Positions 50,301 to 59,300 of a stretch of DNA of 64,000 bases are shown piece by piece; within the stretch, counting starts at the first letter, position 1, and every line of letters starts with the position of its first letter. Position numbers and translations under genes: made by a program. The notes below the pieces were generated by a model. That model worked only from the letters and a program-made list of their open reading frames with translations, did not search any database and was not told the DNA's origin. The stretch lies in assembly GCF_030272615.1 (NCBI RefSeq), contig NC_081411.1:208536244-208600243 (forward strand), in the 5' to 3' direction. The DNA is from Cryptomeria japonica. Taxonomy: Eukaryota; Streptophyta; Pinopsida; Cupressales; Cupressaceae.

Positions 50301-53300
50301 CAGGTCTTGTGTTTACCAAATACATCAAAGATCCAATAATCTGTTTGTAGAGGGTAGGATCTGCAAACTCTGATTCTACAACTACTTCCTTTAGCTTGTG
50401 CAGATTTGTCTCCATAGGTGTGGTCATGGATCTACAATCCATCATTCCAAATCTCGAGTATATCAATGGTGTATTTTCCTTGATTGAGGATTATACCATC
50501 TGCCTGCTACCAAACTTCCAATCCAAGGAATTAGTGAAGAATTCCTAAATCCTTCATATCAAACTCAGAGGCTAATTCTTTCTTACACCGAGAAATACGA
50601 TTATCCTCTCTTGTGATTAGTAGATCATCAACATAAAGAATAAGAATTAATAATTCACCGTTGATTACCTTGTAGTAGAGATTTAGATTTGCTTCATTTT
50701 TGGAAAATCCTAATTCCAAGAGATAGTGATCAATTCTTTCATACCATGCTCTGGGGGCCTGTTTCAGTCCATATAGGGCTTTCTTTAATCTGTAGACATG
50801 TGATTCAGCTTTATGAATCACAAAATCTTCAGGTTGCTCCAAATAAACTTCTTCTTCAATCTTACCATTCAGAAAAGCAGTCTTAACATCCATTTGATGG
50901 ACTTTCCATCCTTTAGATGCTGCAATAGTGAAAACTGCTCGGACAGAAGTGTATCTGGCAACAAGAGCAAATGTCTCTTCATAGTCAATACCTTTTGTTT
51001 GTTAGAAACCTCTGGCAACAAACCTTGCTTTGTGCTTCTCAATGCTGCCATCTACTGTATGTTTGATTTTGAAGAGCCATTTAGAAGATACCACAGATTT
51101 GCCTTTAGGCCTAGGCACAATATCCCATACATCATTTTTCAGAATTGACTGATACTCTTTTGACATAGCATCTTTCCAAACTTGATGCTTGAGGCAGTAT
51201 AACTGGAAAATAGGTTAGGTCTCTTACTTTCTCTGAAGGTCCCCTTTGGAGCAGCATAATTTTCAGCTTCTTGAAGCATCTTTTTAGCCCAAAGTGGTCT
51301 CTTCCTAGTTTCGGGATAATGTTCTTCTAAAAATAAGTCTTGAACTTCTTGCTCAACATTTTCAGGGGTCTCCCTCTGAATATCAGGGGTGGGATCCTCA
51401 TCCATGCTTGTAGGGGGATCTTGGTGTTCTAATTCATTAGAGCTTTTGGACTCCTGAATGCTATGTCTTCTTCAAAGATGACATCTCTGCTTAGTTCAAT
51501 TTGCCTTTGTCCAGGTATGTATACTCTGTAAGCCTTAGAGGTTTCATTGTACCCAACAAATACCCCTTTCTTTCCAGAAGGTTCTAACTTTGATCTCTTT
51601 TCTTTGAGAACATGAACATAGATTGGACACCCAAAGGTCCGAAAATGACTTATGTCAGGTTTGTTACCAGTAAAGGCTTCTTCAGGGGTTTTATTATCAA
51701 GAAGAGAATGAGGACATCTATTTTGAATGTACACAGCTGTCCTAGATGCTTCAACCCAAAATGAGGTTTCTATATTTTGGTCAAACGACATAGCCCTAGC
51801 AGCTTCTACTGTAGTCCTATTCTTTCTTTCAGCTACCCCATTTTGTTGTGGGTTATAAGGTACAGTTAACTCCCTCTTAATCCCAACGTTTATACAATAA
51901 TCTTTAAACATATTAAGAGTGTATTCCCCCCCATTGTCTGTTCTTAAGGTTATGATTTTCTTACCTATCATGTTTTCTGCAAGAGCTTTGAATTCCTTAA
52001 ATTTAGAAAGGATTTCTTCAGACTCTTTGTACCACAGAAAATATATCCAGGTCTTCCTAGAATAATCATCTACAAATATTACAAAATATAAAAATCCCTC
52101 TAAGGAGGGTACAAACATGGGTCCACATAAATCAGAATGAACTAATTCTAATACATTTTTGGATTTACTGTTGCTAGAATTGAAAGACCCTTTAGTATTA
52201 TTTCCCAAGCACACCCCTTGCAGGCTCCTTCAGAACTATGACTTAGCTTAGGTAAGCCAATCACCATCTTCTCTATCTTAGGTAGGGCAAGGAAATAAAG
52301 GTGCCCTAATCTTCTGTGCCAAAGTTCATTCGAATCCGAAGTCTCATGAATCAAGGCTTGAGCTGGAGTGGTGCAAAGTCTGTAGAGGCTTCCTTGTCTT
52401 ACTCCAATGGTGTGGGCTTTCTTCATGGTGGAGTTCTTTGGCCAAGCAAGTACCTTTCCTTCCATAAAGGTTAATCTGTAACCCTTATCTTCAAGTGCAG
52501 AAACTGAGACAAGGTTTCTCTTTATACCAGGTACAAATAGAACTCCAGTCAGCTGTAGGGATATGCCTGACTTTAGGTTGATATTGCAGGTTCCTATTCC
52601 CATAACTGGATAATTTGAGTCATCACCAATTGTCACTTCTTCATTTGAATTTTCCACAAGTGTATCTAGGTGCTCACGAAATCCAATGATGTGTCGAGAT
52701 GCTCCGCTGTCAATCACTCATGTGTTGGAATTGGAGGTGACTTGACTAGAGAGGGTTGAGTAGAAGACTAGTTTCTCGGAATCACTACTTTTCTTAACTT
52801 CTACCATTGAAGCCTGTTGCTTGATCCTGTCTGGACACTTCATTGCATGGTGCCCCATATTGGTCACATCTGAAACATTGTACTTCAGAAATGTCTCTCT
52901 TTTTCTTTGAAGACCCCTTTCCATTTGAGCCGTTGTCCGTCTTTCTCTTAAAGTTCTTCTTCTTTCCTTTCTTGTGAGAATTAGAGTTTAGAACTTGAAT
53001 GTCCTCATCACCATTGTTTTGTTTTATTCCTCTTGTGACAAGCCGAGGTTCCTCTTGAATGCAATTGGTTTTCAATCTATCAAACTTAGGAAATTTAAAA
53101 CGAGCACTGATTCCTTGAATGAACGATTCCCTTGAAGTAGGAAGTCCATTTAGGGCCATCATAGCAAGTTCTTTGTTGTCTACTAGATGTCCAATAGTGG
53201 ATAGTTGATCCCTAAGCTCAGTGATCCTCAAGAAGTAGGATGTAACTGTCTCTCCTTTATTCATCTTTATATGGTGTAGTTGATTCTTCAAGGTGAGAGC

Positions 53301-56300
53301 CCTGCTAGTGTTGTTGATTTCATAAATGTCAGCTAGGGCTTTGAACATCTGAAAAGCTGTCTCATATTTAGAAATAACTGGCACAATGGGGTCTCTCATT
53401 GAATCCACAATTATCTTAAGAGCCTTCTCACTGTCCTTGCTCCACTGAATTTTCTCCGTATCATCCGAGGGTTTAGGAATTTCACTTTTGACATGGGAGC
53501 CAATTTTATTTTCCTTCAAAACAAGCATGATCCTGAATTTCCAAGATACAAAATTTGATGCTCCATCTAGTCGATCTTCAAACCTAACTCCGGTTGCCAT
53601 TAGGATTATAGGAATGTGATCTAATAAGAGCCGGGTGAAAGTCTATATGATTGTTACAAAATTTAATTTGATCTTCGTTAACTTAGCTTTGATACCATGT
53701 TAAGTTTATTCAAATTCTGTGATCAAGAGGATAGAAGGGATGAATATATACTCTGAAATCAAACTTGAACTGCTGTAGTGTAACTGGAAGGATGCACAAC
53801 ACTTATCGATTTCGGTATTGTGTTCCTCATTGTATGCGTGTTATATATATGTGAATGAGGGGGTACATAGTGAAGAGATGTGTCTTCCCACGTGGGAAGA
53901 CACATCTCTCCCCTACGTACCACTCATGATAACCCAACACGTTAACACCATTAAGATCATCGCTGATCGTGAGGAACGCGATTATGAACCGCTTAATCAT
54001 AGCCTGTTAACATTAAAGGGTGTGACCGGTGGCAAACACCATAATTCGATTTAGATTTTATTTATTATTTATTGTTAGCGTATATACTAATAGTTTATCT
54101 TTTAACATATATGTTAACATGTAATTAATCCATGCATCGGAATTATGAAATTGTACGACCAACAATACAAGAATTAACAGTTCAGACTAAACATACAGGG
54201 GGAATTGCAATCAGCCAGTCCTTAATGGTATGAACTTAAAGACTTCTATCAAATATTAACCTGAATACACTATCTGAAAACAAAATACATAGCATAAATT
54301 CAAATGGTGAAGAAGGAGACCATGCACTCACATGAAATCATAACAAATTCAACTTCCATTAATTCTGTATAAATTTCAGCAGAGTTTCAGCAACAATTCT
54401 AGAACTTATTACAAAAACAAGGGAACTCCAATCTCTTTATATAGGTTTCCAAAATTGGATGAATGGCCCAGATTTAATCATACAAGTGGCCCAAATTCAT
54501 CCTCCAAGAAGTGGCTGCTCATAACTATTTAATAGGAAAAATATCTCCTTACCAACTACCAACTAACTAATAACTACCCATCATAAAGCCGTGCCCCAAA
54601 AAGTGCACCTGCACGAAGCTGAAAATTTGCAAAAGCACTTTAGTGGTCGGAAGACATAACTAATTCTGGAAAAGTACCTTTTATGATCCCAAAGTTGATT
54701 CTTTCTCCAAAAAGTCACTTTCTCCATCCAAGTGATCTTTCCAGATATCCTGGTTTGCTGTGCGCTCCGCCCGAACATATTCTTGAAACTTTATGCACAC
54801 AGGAAACAATTCCTTACTAGGAGGAATGGGAGGAGTATTCATTTTGAATTGGATGCCCTCTCGATGGCTGTCCACAACTCTCAGCTGCCTGCACCATTCT
54901 ACTTGATAAGTTTCAAAACACAACACCTCCGCTTGCAGCCCGCTGACAAATTTTCTGTCAGCCTTGGAGTATGTGATTTTATCAATTTTTAACCTGCCAT
55001 TCTAGTGCGATATCATAACGCTCAACTCCATGTTATCATTCCAATCGGTGATCGATGCCTTGAGGACACTCTCATCGAAAGTCCTAACATTAGACAAAGT
55101 CTCCTCACTTTCCTCCTGCATTTTGTTGATGTTGCTTGCCATGTTTGTCTTTGTGCTAATAATCCAGTACCATTCTTTAAAAGTGCTGATATTATGGGGA
55201 TCCAGGATTGCTTGCAACGTGGGAATCCAGGCGTGAGTCTAGAATAAGGCTTTCATGATGGGTAGAGCTATACCAATCGATTCCTGAAATTTGGTGTACT
55301 CTTTCTTGACCTCCAACATCTTTACGCGAGTTGACTGTAGATCGATTGCTATGTTGACTGCATCCCAGATAACTTGCCTTCCTCTTGCCTTGATATTCTT
55401 GATCCATTCTCTAACTGCCTTAGCTGTGTGGCGCACTCCCTCAAATTCAGTTGTAGTTTTTTGCGCCAATGCCAATGGAGGAATGTGAGATCCAACAGTA
55501 TGTTGCAGCAGCCTTAGCAAGTGGTCTATCTATCCCTCAGCCTGCTTGGCACAAGCCCGATACATATTGCGTTCAGTGGTCATCTCATCTAATTGCCGAA
55601 GAATGTTTTGTATAGAGTCTTTGAACTCTTTCCTTTCCTGTTCCGTGGTGACCTTCCCCAACGGGATCGACGTGATGCTATAATCAACTGAGGCGACTGA
55701 TTTTGCCGGTTTATCCTTAGGTGGGGCAGCATATGGATCGTTCGATTTCTCTGCTCATCTTTGGTGATCCTGGAATAGGTTTTTGGCTTTTTCTTTACTT
55801 TGGCTTGAGATTCTCCCATCCGAGAAAATATATCTTGTAGGTTGATTGGCGGCTTGACAGTTGCCTTCCGCTGTGCTCGGGCTATTAACCATTCGTGAGG
55901 GATGGTAGGGATGGTTTGTCCTGATGTGACTACCAACTCCCCACCTTGTTCTTTGGATGCCTCAGTGGACTCACTTCCTATCAGTGGCTGATCGGACGTA
56001 GAAGGTGGATTGGGCACTGTATCTTGTCCTTCACTCATAGTTGAGTTTTCTTCTACCTCACTGAGCAGTTGCTGAGTAGCTTCTAGTGTCGGTTGCTCTT
56101 CAGTCCCATGGGGTTCTTCGGTTTTATCTTCCCCTTTCTCTCCTTCAACTGTGGTGTTATCTCTTGTATCACCTTCTTCTTGCTGCACCTCATGTTTGTC
56201 TTCTTGCTGTTTCTACTTCTCACACTCGCCTTCCTGCGTGTGCTCTTGCCTGCTAATCTCCTCACTTGGCCTAATTTCCCCCTCGACCTGATTTTCATGC

Positions 56301-59300
56301 CCATCCATATTGATGATTTGTGTCTCTATTTCTTGCTCATTGGGCTATTGCGGATCATCTATCTCTTGTGGATCATTTGCCTCTACGACAACTGGATAAT
56401 TCTGCGGAGGTGGGGTAGGTAAATGATCAAGCTCAACTACTTCATTGATTGAGTTGGGGTCCTTAGATGAAGTGGGGACCTCTAGCCTTCTTATTGGGAT
56501 CTTTTCCCGCACATGGGCTTCGGGTGATTGATTGGGGTTCCTCTTTGTCCTCTTTGATGTTCGGGTTCGCCTGCTGGCCTTTGCTTTCTTTCTTTTTTTC
56601 GTAGGCTTTTCAACTTCTTCCTCCCTTGGCGTACTTGACGCTTCCTTGTCTTCTGAAGACTGGGACTCAATGCTGCTCATCAGATTATATGTGAACTGAG
56701 TCCCCTCATGGGTTAGCTTCTCTACTTGCTGGTATAGCCAGTTGTCTGTATATCTCTTGGGACCTTCCATTATGGCCTCCAAATATGTGATCGGGTCCTA
56801 GGCCTAGTTAATGGATGGTGGGAGGTCTTTGATTGCCTCATAAGCTTGGGTCTGCAAGCAATCCCCATAATCAACTATATGATTTGGGACCCGACGGTAC
56901 TCGAAAATTCTCATTTGCTGAATACTTAACCTTGAGTATTCTCGCCGGCGGACTTCAAAGTCGTTCAAGTAGTTAGTCCAGTAGTCCTCTATAGATGCTT
57001 TACCTCTGTATTGTCTGCCATAAGCCTTCTTCCCTAATCCAGCAGGGTCAAAGTACTTCCTGGGGAGGTGTTCTTGTAGGCAGTATGATACTATCTTGTC
57101 GAAGGATTCCTCGACATGCACAAAGTTTTTGAAGTACACATCATTTTTCCTATGACCATTGGGAATGTGAATCTTGATTGCTTCTTCTCTCTGAGTATGT
57201 GTCCAGTTGGGTGACCATTCTATCTGACGGATAACGGGCAAGTCGGAATGGAGGTCCCTTGAAGCCTGAAATTCGGATATAGGAGAAACGAGGGAATTGA
57301 ATGAACCATGCTCCATACTTGCGCATTAGCGTGCTTTGACAACCTTATATGTAACCCCCCTTGCATCATTCAGGCCATGCGCATCGTGAATGCATCATTC
57401 ACGTGCTCATACTGGCCAATTGCATAAGCGATGTTGTTTTTGTCCCTCTGAGCTATGTTGTAATAATGCAGTTGAGGGTAACAATCGTATACCTTCACCT
57501 GATTTGGTCCATTCCCAATATGTCCTGTTCGGATCAACCTTGTCAGCTGTTGATGTCTAGCAAACATGTAAACCAAGTAGGAAGTCATGGTAAAGTATTT
57601 CTTCTCTGCGAGCTCGACCAGCTGTGTATGGATGTTGTCGCTTATGATTTGAGCCCAATTGAACTTAGCCTTTCCATTTAATACTTGCTCTGTGAAATAA
57701 AACATCCACTCCTCAAATAGGTTAGAGTGGGGGAGCCACATGACTCGGCTAAGTAGTGTGACCTTGTCCCCATATTCCTTAATGAACTCGCTTCTATAGG
57801 TCTTCTTGACGATCCTAGAGCTCGAGGCTCTCCTTACTTTGAACCATTCTTTGTTTACTAGCACTTTGCACTTATTGGGATTCATATCAAAAGTGAGCTG
57901 GGCCTCATCTATGGTCACAGTGCTGGCGTCCTCAGGGAGCGGGATGTCAAATGCTTCTCCGATGGCCTCTGGACTGAAATCAGCCATCACCATTCCATTT
58001 GCAACTACCACGTTGCTCTTCGGTTGATAGTGATTTGCGGCCTCGACCACAAGCTCATAATTTTGAATTGCTGGTGGGAAAGTTGCAGCCTGTGCAATGC
58101 CACTTTCTAGCATCCGTTAGGGCTTTCCGTATGCATTTGGTGCATATATCCGCTCTCTGAAGTTTTGAATGTCAACATGCCCGAGGTCTGTATCTCCAAC
58201 ATTCTCCAATTGCTTTGGACCTTAGACTCTTTTATCACTCCTTGATACTAATACTTCATCTTTTCAAGCTTGCGGGGAATGTCGGCTTTGGACGTTTGTG
58301 ATGTCCCTGGTGCATCAGGTGCTTTGGAAGATTCTGCCACCTGATTAGGCATCTATTTTGCACACCCGAACACGAATTACGAGACAAGTTTAAGGTGAAA
58401 CAAGCGGGTTAGCAGTGCCAGAAGACGACGTTAGTACTAAAATCGTTAAACAACGAGATAATCAGAATTGGAAAATACGGTAAAACGTGCTATTTGAACG
58501 ACTTGTATTCTATGGATGGAGATTGAATGCGTTTTGGATTTGAAAATTTGGTTAGTTGGTTTGTTGATTTTGAGCAAGTTAAAAAAATTTATTGCTCCCT
58601 ATGTTGCTGATGATTGAAAATCGCAAATGCTTTCTGCTTCAAGTGTGTTTAGTTTTAGCTTGTTTGCTTTGAACGTTTTGAGTTTACGTTTGAAAAAGAT
58701 GATTTTCTGTTTTTCAGCTTTTTAGACCACTATCCCTAATTTTGCCTAAGTTTCAAATCTTGGTTGGAGGCCGAATTTGGTGGTTTGATTGTGATTGTTG
58801 TTTCCTGGGTTGTAGCTTTCGAAATCCTCTTGCATTTGTTTTGCATTTTAACCCTAGGTAAAATAAACATGATTATTCACTAAATGCAACAATCTAACCA
58901 TTCAAGGGCAAATTTCGAACTTACCTGGCAGTGACCGGGAAAGTTTGTTGACTGTGAAGACTGCTGAACCCTAGCGGTTTGGAGAGATCTTGCAATTTCG
59001 GCTAGATGCAAAGAAATGAGAGAACGCCCTCTTGTGCCAAAATACAAACTGCCCGACTTTGCTCCTTAATCCTATACGTTTATGCTTTTAGCAATGAAAC
59101 TCGGGCTCTTTGGATGGAGATTTGCGATCCTTGTTTGCCTTGATTCACAAATCCAGCAAATATGTCGAACTTAATCAATGCCCTTCTCTTACAAAATATA
59201 AATCGCCCTAGGTTTGCTTTGCGCTTCTTGTTTGAATGCCTGAATGCAAATGGGCGATTTCAACCTAAAATGTTTCTTTTGAACAACAACTCGGGTGCTT

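Larger units (their letters stand above)
48619..54179 (-). mobile_element. Complete Ty1/copia element on the minus strand (copia 3)
   Basis: 5,561 bp with perfect GTTCA duplications (48614-48618, 54180-54184). LTRs of 483 and 482 bp begin TGTTAA and end TTAACA. The primer-binding site on the minus strand is TGGTATCAAAGC (53697-53686). The internal proteins are close relatives of copia 2, and the purine tract AAGAGGGAG (49110-49102 on the minus strand) is the same, but the LTRs look unrelated. Confidence 0.93.

Noticed and set aside
55997-56422. Plus-strand open frames opposite the unknown protein
   Set aside because: Leucine/phenylalanine-rich antisense reading of an acidic low-complexity coding segment.
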